NCBI GenBank assembly: GCA_002399505.1
Contig: DHDT01000077.1
Location: forward strand, 1-11,545
Length of the DNA: 11,545 nucleotides
DNA from: Caryophanales bacterium UBA4869
Lineage (GTDB): Bacteria; Bacillota_I; Bacilli_A; RFN20; CAG-288
Direction: 5' to 3'
The position numbers were made by a program, and so were the translations under genes. Under the pieces are notes generated by a model. The model ran no database searches. It saw nothing but the letters and a program-made list of their open reading frames with translations, and was not told the DNA's origin. Shown in pieces: positions 6,012 through 11,545 of the stretch (position 1 is the stretch's first letter; each line of letters begins with the position of its first letter).

Positions 6012-7400
6012 ATGGCCACTTTCCTAGGAAAAGACTTTCTGCTTAAAACACCTGTAAGCAAGGTGCTTTATCATGAATATGCAAAGAATCTCCCCATCTT
6101 TGATTTTCATTGTCATCTGTCTCTTAAAGAAATCTATGAAGATCATAGATTCTCTTCTATCACTGAAGCTTGGTTAGGAGGGGATCATTATAAATGGCGT
6201 CTTCTGAGAGAATTCGGAATACCGGAATGCGGAGTGACTGGAGTATCTGATGACTATCAGAAATTTCTTTCTTTTGCAAAGCTGATGCCTCTTTTAATAG
6301 GTAATCCCATTTATGAATGGACGCATATGGAATTGAGAAAGTATTTTGGTATCGAAGAGACTCTTTCCATGGATACAGCTAAGAAAATCTACGATAAAGC
6401 CAATTCTGTCCTGAAGACTCTTACGGCAAGAAAGATGATCGAACTTAATAACGTTACTGCCATCTTCACCACCGATGATCCCCTCGATGATCTTCGTTAT
6501 CATGAATTACTGCTTAATGATTCTTCTTTCCATATCAATGTCTTTCCCTGTTTTCGTCCTGACAAAGCTTTTGGAATTGAAAAAGAAGGATTTAAAGACT
6601 ACATCTCTCTTTTAGAGAAGACTGTCTCTTATAAGATAACCAGTTTTGAATTGCTGGAAAAAGCCTTAGACGAAAGACTTTATTACTTCGCCTTGCATGG
6701 CTGCTCGGCAAGCGATCAGGCTTTTGACAAAGTCTATTACAACAGGAAAACCGATGAAGACGCTGATGTCGTCTTCAAGAAGGGACTTCAGGGAGAGACT
6801 TTGTCCTTGGATGAATTAGATACCTATAAAGGAAGACTTCTTGTTCATCTGGGAAAATCTTATAAAAAGATGAATATCTCCCAGCAATATCATTTCGGTG
6901 CCATAAGAAACAACAACTCCCTGCTTTATGAATCTTTAGGACCTGATACCGGGTTTGATTCTGTCTCCGACTCCAATATCGCTGTGAAGCTATCCTCTCT
7001 TCTCGATGAACTGAATTCATCCTCTTCTCTTCCTCGAACCATAATTTATGCTCTTAACCCCAAAGACTATCCCTCTATTGTCTCTCTGATCAATTGCTTC
7101 CAATTCGAGAAAGGCTCTCTTCAGTTAGGAGCGGCCTGGTGGTTCAACGATCACCACGATGGAATAGTCGAACAGTTAAAAGTTCTGTCAGCGGGCTGCA
7201 TGATCAGTGAATTTGTCGGAATGCTTACTGACTCCAGAAGTTTTCTTTCTTATTCCCGACACGACTATTTCCGAAGAATATTCTGCAATTATCTAGGCGA
7301 GTTAGTAGAAGAAGGAAGATATCCTGAGGACATAGACACTTTAGGAAAGCTTGTGACAGATGTCTGTCTCAACAATGCCAAAAGATTCTTTAGAAAATAA
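6012..7400 (+). CDS. uxaC: Glucuronate isomerase
   Basis: Cytoplasmic isomerase, first enzyme of hexuronate breakdown: D-glucuronate to D-fructuronate (also D-galacturonate to D-tagaturonate in many members). 462 residues, close to the family's usual 465-470. It belongs to the amidohydrolase superfamily. Visible signatures are the metal-binding FDFHCHLSLKEI (His33, His35), AWLGGDHYKWR (53-63), the GAAWWFNDHHDG segment, and the strongly conserved C-terminal FVGMLTDSRSFLSYSRHDYFRR (TDSRSF at 406-411), ending in NNAKRFF. ATG 6012 follows AGGAGG at 6002-6007 with ideal spacing. It heads an operon with kdgA (12-base gap) and kdgK (3-base gap). No altronate enzymes are nearby, so the glucuronate direction is the one the locus supports. 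Confidence 0.97.
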   Translation: MATFLGKDFLLKTPVSKVLYHEYAKNLPIFDFHCHLSLKEIYEDHRFSSITEAWLGGDHYKWRLLREFGIPECGVTGVSDDYQKFLSFAKLMPLLIGNPIYEWTHMELRKYFGIEETLSMDTAKKIYDKANSVLKTLTARKMIELNNVTAIFTTDDPLDDLRYHELLLNDSSFHINVFPCFRPDKAFGIEKEGFKDYISLLEKTVSYKITSFELLEKALDERLYYFALHGCSASDQAFDKVYYNRKTDEDADVVFKKGLQGETLSLDELDTYKGRLLVHLGKSYKKMNISQQYHFGAIRNNNSLLYESLGPDTGFDSVSDSNIAVKLSSLLDELNSSSSLPRTIIYALNPKDYPSIVSLINCFQFEKGSLQLGAAWWFNDHHDGIVEQLKVLSAGCMISEFVGMLTDSRSFLSYSRHDYFRRIFCNYLGELVEEGRYPEDIDTLGKLVTDVCLNNAKRFFRK

Positions 7401-7412
7401 AAGGAGAAGATT

Positions 7413-8054
7413 ATGAAAGCAAAGACAATCACCAGATTATTAGACTGCGGAGTCATTGCCGTCATCAGAGCCGATAATGTAGAAGATGCTGAAAAATTAG
7501 CTGACAGCTGCATAAAAGGCGGAATAGTCGGCTTGGAAGTGACCTTTACGGTTCCAGGTGCCAATGATGTCATTAAAACTCTGGCCGGCAAAAAAGATCA
7601 TTCTTTCATAGTCGGTGCTGGAACTGTCTTGGATGAAGCAACTGCCAGACTTGCCATCTTGAATGGAGCCGAGTTTATCGTCTCTCCAAGCTTTGATAAG
7701 GGCGTAGCAGAATTATGCAATCTCTATCAGATTCCCTATATGGCCGGATGTTTTACCATAACTGAGATGATTACCGCCATTAAGGCTGGTGTCGATGTCA
7801 TCAAGGTCTTCCCTGGCAGTTTAGCATCTCCCAGCTATTTCAAAGCTGTTCATGGACCTCTTCCCTATGCCAACTTGATGCCGACTGGCGGTGTCAGCAT
7901 TGAAAATGCCAAAGAGTGGATCTTAAACGGCGCCGTTGCCATAGGAACTGGCGGTGATCTTACTTCACCGGCCAAGAACGGTGATTATGACGAAGTTCAA
8001 AGAAGAGCAGCTGCTTTTGTCAGAGAAGTAAAAGAAGCCAGAGAAGGAAGATAG
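7413..8054 (+). CDS. kdgA: KDPG aldolase (2-keto-3-deoxy-6-phosphogluconate aldolase, possibly also KHG)
   Basis: Class I aldolase that splits KDPG into pyruvate and glyceraldehyde 3-phosphate, the last step of the pathway. 213 residues, normal for the trimeric TIM-barrel family. Catalytic features are Glu42 in GLEVTFTVP, GAGTV (68-72), the Schiff-base Lys131 in VIKVFPG, and the phosphate-binding PTGGV (157-161); Arg19 in VIR also fits. The KVFPG form, rather than KFFPA, is common in Firmicutes enzymes. ATG 7413 has AAGGAG starting at 7401. It lies between uxaC and kdgK in the same transcript; its end contains the ribosome binding site of kdgK (GAAGGAAG, 8043-8050). Activity on 4-hydroxy-2-oxoglutarate is possible, as in other members, but not shown by sequence. 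Confidence 0.95.
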   Translation: MKAKTITRLLDCGVIAVIRADNVEDAEKLADSCIKGGIVGLEVTFTVPGANDVIKTLAGKKDHSFIVGAGTVLDEATARLAILNGAEFIVSPSFDKGVAELCNLYQIPYMAGCFTITEMITAIKAGVDVIKVFPGSLASPSYFKAVHGPLPYANLMPTGGVSIENAKEWILNGAVAIGTGGDLTSPAKNGDYDEVQRRAAAFVREVKEAREGR

Positions 8055-8057
8055 AAA

Positions 8058-9074
8058 ATGAAATACGTAACTTTAGGAGAGATAATGCTCCGTCTGTCTA
8101 CTAAGGGCTTTGAGCGTTTCGCTCAGGCTCAGAGCTTTGATGTCAATTACGGAGGCGGAGAAGCCAATGTCGCTGTCTCCCTTGCCAATTTTGGAGAAGA
8201 AGCCTCTTTTGTCAGTAAATTACCTCTGAATCCTCTAGGCGACTGTGCCATCAATTCCTTAAGACAGTATGGCGTTGATACTTCCCGCATTATCAGAGGC
8301 GGAGACAGATTAGGAATTTATTTCTTAGAGACCGGTGTCAGCATGAGACCTTCTCAGGTTGTCTATGATCGTGCTCATAGTTCTATTGCCGAAGCAGACG
8401 CTGACGAGTTTGACTTTGAAAAGCTTTTCTCAGGATGCTCATGGCTTCACATGACTGGTATTACTCCAGCCATCAGTCAAAAAGCACGTATCTTAACAGA
8501 AAAAGCTTTAAGAGAAGCAAAGAAGATAGGTCTTACTGTTTCCTTCGATCTGAACTTCAGAAAGAAATTATGGACCAGCCAGGAAGCTCAGGACTGTTTA
8601 AGACCTCTGATGAAATACGTTGATTATGTAATCGGAAATGAAGAAGATGCAGCTAAGTGCCTCGGCTTCAAGCTTCCTAATGATGTGAATTCCGGAAAGC
8701 TTGATCGAAACGGATATGAGACTCTTTTAAGAGAACTCTGTTCAACTTTCAAGTTTAGAGGTGCTGCCACTAGTCTTCGTGAATCCTACAGTGCCAGCGA
8801 TAATGGCTGGAGCGGTGCTTTAGTCACTGACGGAAAATTCTATCTTTCCAAACACTATGATATCCGCTTGGTTGACAGAGTCGGGGGCGGTGATTCTTTT
8901 GCGGCGGGTCTTATCTACGGCCTGAGCCATTACGATGATCCTCAGACTGCAATTGATTTTGCAGCGGCTAGCAGTGCTTTGAAACAGACGATACCAGGTG
9001 ATTACAATCACGTTTCATTGAATGAAGTTGTTAATCTGATGGACGGCGATGGTAGTGGAAGAGTTCAAAGGTAG
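8058..9074 (+). CDS. kdgK: 2-keto-3-deoxygluconate kinase (PfkB family)
   Basis: Ribokinase-type (PfkB) sugar kinase that phosphorylates KDG to KDPG with ATP. 338 residues. The N-terminal PfkB signature YGGGEANVAVSLANFG begins at 31, DLNFRKKLW (about 167-175) is the central substrate/ATP region, and the C-terminal signature RVGGGDSFAAGLIYG contains the catalytic base Asp279. The segment AATSLRESYSASDNGWSG (about 236-253) is characteristic of the clostridial KDG kinase subgroup and separates it from fructokinases; the assignment to KDG also rests on kdgA and uxuA being neighbours. Start ATG 8058 is 3 bases after the kdgA stop. A strong terminator follows. Confidence 0.92.
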   Translation: MKYVTLGEIMLRLSTKGFERFAQAQSFDVNYGGGEANVAVSLANFGEEASFVSKLPLNPLGDCAINSLRQYGVDTSRIIRGGDRLGIYFLETGVSMRPSQVVYDRAHSSIAEADADEFDFEKLFSGCSWLHMTGITPAISQKARILTEKALREAKKIGLTVSFDLNFRKKLWTSQEAQDCLRPLMKYVDYVIGNEEDAAKCLGFKLPNDVNSGKLDRNGYETLLRELCSTFKFRGAATSLRESYSASDNGWSGALVTDGKFYLSKHYDIRLVDRVGGGDSFAAGLIYGLSHYDDPQTAIDFAAASSALKQTIPGDYNHVSLNEVVNLMDGDGSGRVQR

Positions 9075-9086
9075 AAAAAAGAAATG

Positions 9087-9119
9087 AAAAGAGCGAACCT
9101 GACTCGGGTTCGCTCTTTT
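9087..9119. terminator. Strong bidirectional terminator between the two glucuronate operons
   Basis: AAAAGAGCGAACC (9087-9099) pairs perfectly with GGTTCGCTCTTTT (9107-9119) over 13 bp around a 7-base loop, followed by TTTTTC on the plus strand. On the minus strand the stem is followed by TTTTCATTTCTTTTTT, so it can also end the uxuA-uxuB transcript arriving from the other side. Confidence 0.92.
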
Positions 9120-9175
9120 TTTCTTCTCTGATATAGGTTTAAGACTATCAGACAGTTTAAGAATTGAATCTTCTT

Positions 9176-10033
9176 CTAAACTCCGGAATAGGCGTTGAAT
9201 CCGCCATCTATCGGTACGATGGTTCCAGTGATGAAACCAGCTGCTTTTTCATTAAGGAGGAAGAGAACGGCTCCGATGATTTCTTCAACGTTGCCAAATC
9301 TCCCCATGGGGGTGGCATCGATGATCTTTTTGGTTCTGGCAGTAGGAGTCCCGTCTTTGTTCCATAAGAGTTCTTTATTCTGAGTGGTGGAGAAGAAACC
9401 AGGAGCGATGGCATTGACGCGGATTCCCAGTTTGGCGAAGTAGACAGCTAACCATTCGGTGAAATTGGAGACACCGGCTTTGGCAGCGCTGTAGGCGGGA
9501 ATCTTTGTAAGAGGACGAAAAGCATTCATTGAAGAGATATTGAGGATACTTCCGGACTTTCTTTCGACCATGTCTTTGGCAAATTCCTGGGTAGGTAAGA
9601 CAGTACCAAGATAATTGAGGTTGAAGACAAACTGCATTCCATCGCTATCGAGATCAAAGAATGATTTATAAAGCCCTGACAAGTCATTCTGAGTTGCATA
9701 TTCATTATCGGAAGTTGCCTTGGGGCTATTTCCGCCCGCTCCGTTTAAAAGGATATCACAAGTCCCTAAATCTCTGAGTACTTCCTCATGAGTCTTTTTT
9801 AAGGCATTCTTATCTAATACGTTGCAGTCATAGGCTTTGGCAATTCCGCCATCGGCAATGATTCTGTCGACACACTTTTGAGCACTCTCAATACCGAGGT
9901 TAAGTAAGGCCACCTTGGCACCGCAGGCTGCCAAAGCCTCTGAAAGCATTGAGCAGATCAATCCTCCGCCGCCAGTTACGACGATGACTTTATCTTTTAA
10001 GTCGGTGTAGATCGGCAATTCTTCTTTTTTCAT
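9176..10033 (-). CDS. uxuB: D-fructuronate reductase / D-mannonate oxidoreductase, SDR type
   Basis: NAD(P)-dependent reductase predicted to convert D-fructuronate to D-mannonate. It is a 285-residue classical short-chain dehydrogenase: cofactor motif TGGGGLI (20-26), NGAG (97-100), catalytic SS (167-168), and YSAAK with Tyr181 and Lys185, then the PG motif (211-212). TGGGGLICSMLSEALA with the extra NSPKATSDNEY insertion at about 102-112 matches the YjmF/UxuB subgroup of Bacillus and Clostridia, not the larger polyol-dehydrogenase UxuB of E. coli. Its ATG overlaps the uxuA stop (ATGA, 10030-10033), which indicates translational coupling; AGAGG within the uxuA end serves as ribosome binding site. 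Pairing with uxuA is what makes the mannonate assignment firm; alone it could be called gluconate 5-dehydrogenase-like. Confidence 0.92.
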   Translation of the reverse strand: MKKEELPIYTDLKDKVIVVTGGGGLICSMLSEALAACGAKVALLNLGIESAQKCVDRIIADGGIAKAYDCNVLDKNALKKTHEEVLRDLGTCDILLNGAGGNSPKATSDNEYATQNDLSGLYKSFFDLDSDGMQFVFNLNYLGTVLPTQEFAKDMVERKSGSILNISSMNAFRPLTKIPAYSAAKAGVSNFTEWLAVYFAKLGIRVNAIAPGFFSTTQNKELLWNKDGTPTARTKKIIDATPMGRFGNVEEIIGAVLFLLNEKAAGFITGTIVPIDGGFNAYSGV

Positions 10034-11088
10034 ATTTTATGTTCCTCTTTAAGGTTCTTCTCAGCCATCTCAAACAGTCCGTTAATATAGGTGCAGCCGA
10101 GAGCACGGTCGAATAATCCGTAACCGGGCTTTCCTTTTTCATCAAAGATATTTCTTCCGTGGTCGGGTCTGACGTAACCTGTGAAACCATTTTTGGTTAA
10201 GGCCTGAACAATACTGGCCATATCTAATGATCCCATACTGGTCTCATGTCCGCTTTCGATGAAAGAACCTTGGTCATCCAGATAACGGATATTTCTCAGA
10301 TGTGCAAAATGAATACGGCCTTGTCTTGAATACTTCTCAGCCATTCTGACAACATCGTTTTTGCATTTTTCTCCTAAGGAACCGACACAGAGAGTGAGTC
10401 CGTTATGTAGGGAGGAAACGGCTTTAAATAATCGGTCGAGGTCTTCTTCTGTGGAGACAACACGCGGTAAGCCAAAGACATCCCAGGGCGGATCATCGGG
10501 GTGAATAGCCATGTTTACGCCAGTATCATTCAAAGTAGGCAGAAGTCTATTTAGAAAATAGACTAGATTATCAAACAGCTTTTCGTGAGTGAATCCATTG
10601 TATTCTTCTAAGATGGAATTGAGTTCTTTCACTGAGTAGGATTCATCCCAGCCTGGCAGATGAAGATTTTTGGGATCGAGCTTTTCCAGTTCTTTGGCAC
10701 TGTATGACAAAGAGAAACTGCCATCGCTGTTCTTTTCCTGAAGATCAGTTCTTATCCAGTCGAAGACAGGCATGAAGTTATAGCAGACGCATTTGACTCC
10801 GTATTTTGCAACAGTCCTAATGTTCTTAGCATAGATATCAATATACTTATCTCGGGTATCTTTGCCTAATTTTATGTCTTCGACTACTGGAATTGATTCA
10901 ATCACTTCCATCTCTAATCCGTTTTCGTCACAGAGTTCTTTTAGTTTTTTTACTGATTCTTCAGGCCATAAGTCTCCGGCCTTCACATCGTAAACGGAGG
11001 TGACTACACCACTCATATTGGGAATCTGTCTTATATAAGAAAGGGGGATAGAGTCTTTGGAACCATACCAGCGGAATGTCAGTTTCAT
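10030..11088 (-). CDS. uxuA: Mannonate dehydratase
   Basis: Metal-dependent dehydratase converting D-mannonate to 2-keto-3-deoxygluconate. 352 residues from ATG 11088, with the standard UxuA beginning MKLTFRWYG. The frame is open further upstream to a TTG at 11112, but that only adds an atypical eight-residue extension. Family signatures include CYNFMPVFDWIRTDL, MAIHPDDPPWDVFG, LTLCVGSLG, RIHFAHLRN and YVRPDHGR; the His, Cys, His and Asp in the last four are the expected metal ligands. One small oddity is Val in LCVGSLG where Ser is more usual; the Cys is kept. A ribosome binding site AAAGGA (11100-11105, minus) lies 11 bases upstream. It is first in an operon with the SDR gene and divergent from the AraC-type regulator. 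Confidence 0.96.
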   Translation of the reverse strand: MKLTFRWYGSKDSIPLSYIRQIPNMSGVVTSVYDVKAGDLWPEESVKKLKELCDENGLEMEVIESIPVVEDIKLGKDTRDKYIDIYAKNIRTVAKYGVKCVCYNFMPVFDWIRTDLQEKNSDGSFSLSYSAKELEKLDPKNLHLPGWDESYSVKELNSILEEYNGFTHEKLFDNLVYFLNRLLPTLNDTGVNMAIHPDDPPWDVFGLPRVVSTEEDLDRLFKAVSSLHNGLTLCVGSLGEKCKNDVVRMAEKYSRQGRIHFAHLRNIRYLDDQGSFIESGHETSMGSLDMASIVQALTKNGFTGYVRPDHGRNIFDEKGKPGYGLFDRALGCTYINGLFEMAEKNLKEEHKI

Positions 11089-11160
11089 TTCAATTGCTGT
11101 CCTTTTATCCAATTACTGATGATAATGGATTAATCTATATTAATTCTAGTTTTAACTTCT

Positions 11161-11190
11161 TTTATACGCAATTGCAATAATTCTTTTCAA
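11161..11190 (-). promoter_or_regulatory. Promoter of uxuA-uxuB with operator in its spacer
   Basis: On the minus strand, TTGAAA (11190-11185) and TATAAA (11166-11161) each match consensus at five of six positions and are 18 bases apart. The spacer contains ATTGCAATTGC, the same sequence as in the uxaC leader, so a protein bound there would block RNA polymerase. The predicted start is near 11154, about 65 bases before ATG 11088. Confidence 0.6.
11168..11178. promoter_or_regulatory. Operator candidate, uxuA copy
   Basis: GCAATTGCAAT on the plus strand is ATTGCAATTGC on the minus strand, an 11-base identity with 5740-5750. The arms are TTGC and GCgt, so two of the four right-arm plus-arm positions deviate from perfect TTGC-N4-GCAA symmetry. 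Confidence 0.5.
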
Positions 11191-11193
11191 GGT

Positions 11194-11222
11194 TTGCATA
11201 TCTTGCGTTGATGGTTTACAAT
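11194..11222 (+). promoter_or_regulatory. Candidate promoter of the AraC-type regulator
   Basis: TACAAT at 11217-11222 matches the -10 box at five of six positions, and TTGCAT at 11194-11199 matches the -35 box at three of six with a 17-base spacer. It lies back to back with the uxuA promoter, with only a few bases between the two -35 boxes, so one bound regulator could affect both. Confidence 0.4.
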
Positions 11223-11247
11223 TAAAACAATGATAGAGGTGTAAACT

Positions 11248-11545
11248 GTGTTTTCATTTAGATATAAAGATCTTGATTTCTCCCATAAACTTGACCGTGC
11301 ATCTTCACCGACTGATGAATATTGGAAGCATATGCATCCTTTTAATGAGCTTATCTATTTTATTTCCGGCAATGTCACCTATACAGTCGAAAGTGAAAAC
11401 CGACAGCTTAAACCCGGTGATCTGATTTTCATCAGACCAGGAAAGTTCCACTTTGCCACGGTTGACAAAGGTGTCAACTATGAAAGATATGTTTTCAAAT
11501 TTCCTGATTCTATTCTTCCTTCTTCTTTGATCCAGAAGATGAACT
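11248..11545 (+). CDS. AraC-family transcriptional regulator, N-terminal cupin part (3' end missing)
   Basis: The first 99 codons of a gene that runs off the window. It starts at GTG 11248: AGAGGTG (11235-11241) is a good ribosome binding site six bases upstream, and an in-frame TAA at 11242-11244 excludes an earlier start. The protein (MFSFRYKDLDFSHKLDRAS...) contains HMHPFNELIYFISGNVTY, LKPGDLIFIRPGKFH and a following YERYVFKF stretch. This is the ligand-binding cupin of AraC/XylS regulators: HxHxxxEL-type first motif and PGDxxxxxPxxxH second motif. The helix-turn-helix domain would be beyond the window. Its position divergent from uxuA suggests it senses a hexuronate or pathway intermediate and controls these operons; this is inferred from context. 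Confidence 0.85.
   Translation, partial: MFSFRYKDLDFSHKLDRASSPTDEYWKHMHPFNELIYFISGNVTYTVESENRQLKPGDLIFIRPGKFHFATVDKGVNYERYVFKFPDSILPSSLIQKMN

Noticed and set aside
9137..9162. Direct repeat GTTTAAGA (9137-9144 and 9155-9162)
   Set aside because: Two 8-base copies in AT-rich DNA between convergent genes, with no further copies and no array structure; probably chance.
11089..11112. TTG 11112 as the start of uxuA
   Set aside because: It adds eight residues not typical of UxuA and overlaps the ribosome binding site that serves ATG 11088; the standard family start MKxTFRWYG begins at 11088.
11522..11545. Terminal repeat linking the two window ends (circular element)
   Set aside because: The reverse complement of the right end shares only 8 bases (AGTTCATC) with the left end, which is within chance expectation; both ends cut unrelated genes.
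1..11545. CRISPR array, tRNA, rRNA, insertion sequence or phage module
   Set aside because: No regularly spaced repeats, transposase, integrase or structural RNA signature was found on either strand.

Overview
The window reads as a fragment of a low-GC, Gram-positive-type genome (Bacillota; I would guess an anaerobic gut Clostridia or Erysipelotrichia relative, but the sequence alone does not settle this). The reasons are strong AGGAGG-type ribosome binding sites, compact intergenic regions with hairpin plus T-tract terminators, a CcpA/LacI-type operator, and protein variants typical of Firmicutes (heterodimeric ABC exporter, SDR-type fructuronate reductase, DUF5662). Both ends cut through genes. 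No rRNA, tRNA, insertion sequence, CRISPR array or phage gene is visible.

Layout. (1) 1-3095: two consecutive forward genes for the halves of a heterodimeric ABC exporter. The first lacks its 5' part, and a hairpin terminator follows the second. The first 23 bases are an exact inverted copy of bases 61-83, which looks like a fold-back artefact at a contig end. (2) 3097-4944: a reverse-strand pair, a membrane-anchored GGDEF diguanylate cyclase and a DUF5662 protein with an HD-like His/Asp pattern, separated by only 3 bp. (3) 5065-5611: a single forward flavodoxin gene with its own promoter and terminator. (4) 5612-6011: a long regulatory region dense in palindromes. (5) 6012-9119: forward operon uxaC-kdgA-kdgK with a strong terminator. 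(6) 9176-11088: convergent reverse operon uxuA-uxuB (SDR type), translationally coupled. (7) 11248-end: the start of an AraC-family regulator transcribed divergently from uxuA.

The right two thirds form a complete D-glucuronate catabolic locus. UxaC makes D-fructuronate, the SDR reduces it to D-mannonate, UxuA dehydrates this to 2-keto-3-deoxygluconate (KDG), KdgK phosphorylates it to KDPG, and KdgA splits KDPG to pyruvate and glyceraldehyde 3-phosphate. The five enzymes lie in two convergent operons, so they can only be co-regulated through separate promoters. The sequence shows a likely shared operator: ATTGCAATTGC occurs in the uxaC leader and, on the other strand, exactly between the -35 and -10 boxes of the predicted uxuA promoter. 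No hexuronate transporter, altronate branch (uxaA/uxaB) or polysaccharide hydrolase is inside the window; they may lie beyond the right end.

Nothing here looks like a wholly new system. The points most worth following are the shared operator, the layered palindromes upstream of uxaC, the GGDEF/DUF5662 pair, and the terminal inverted repeat.
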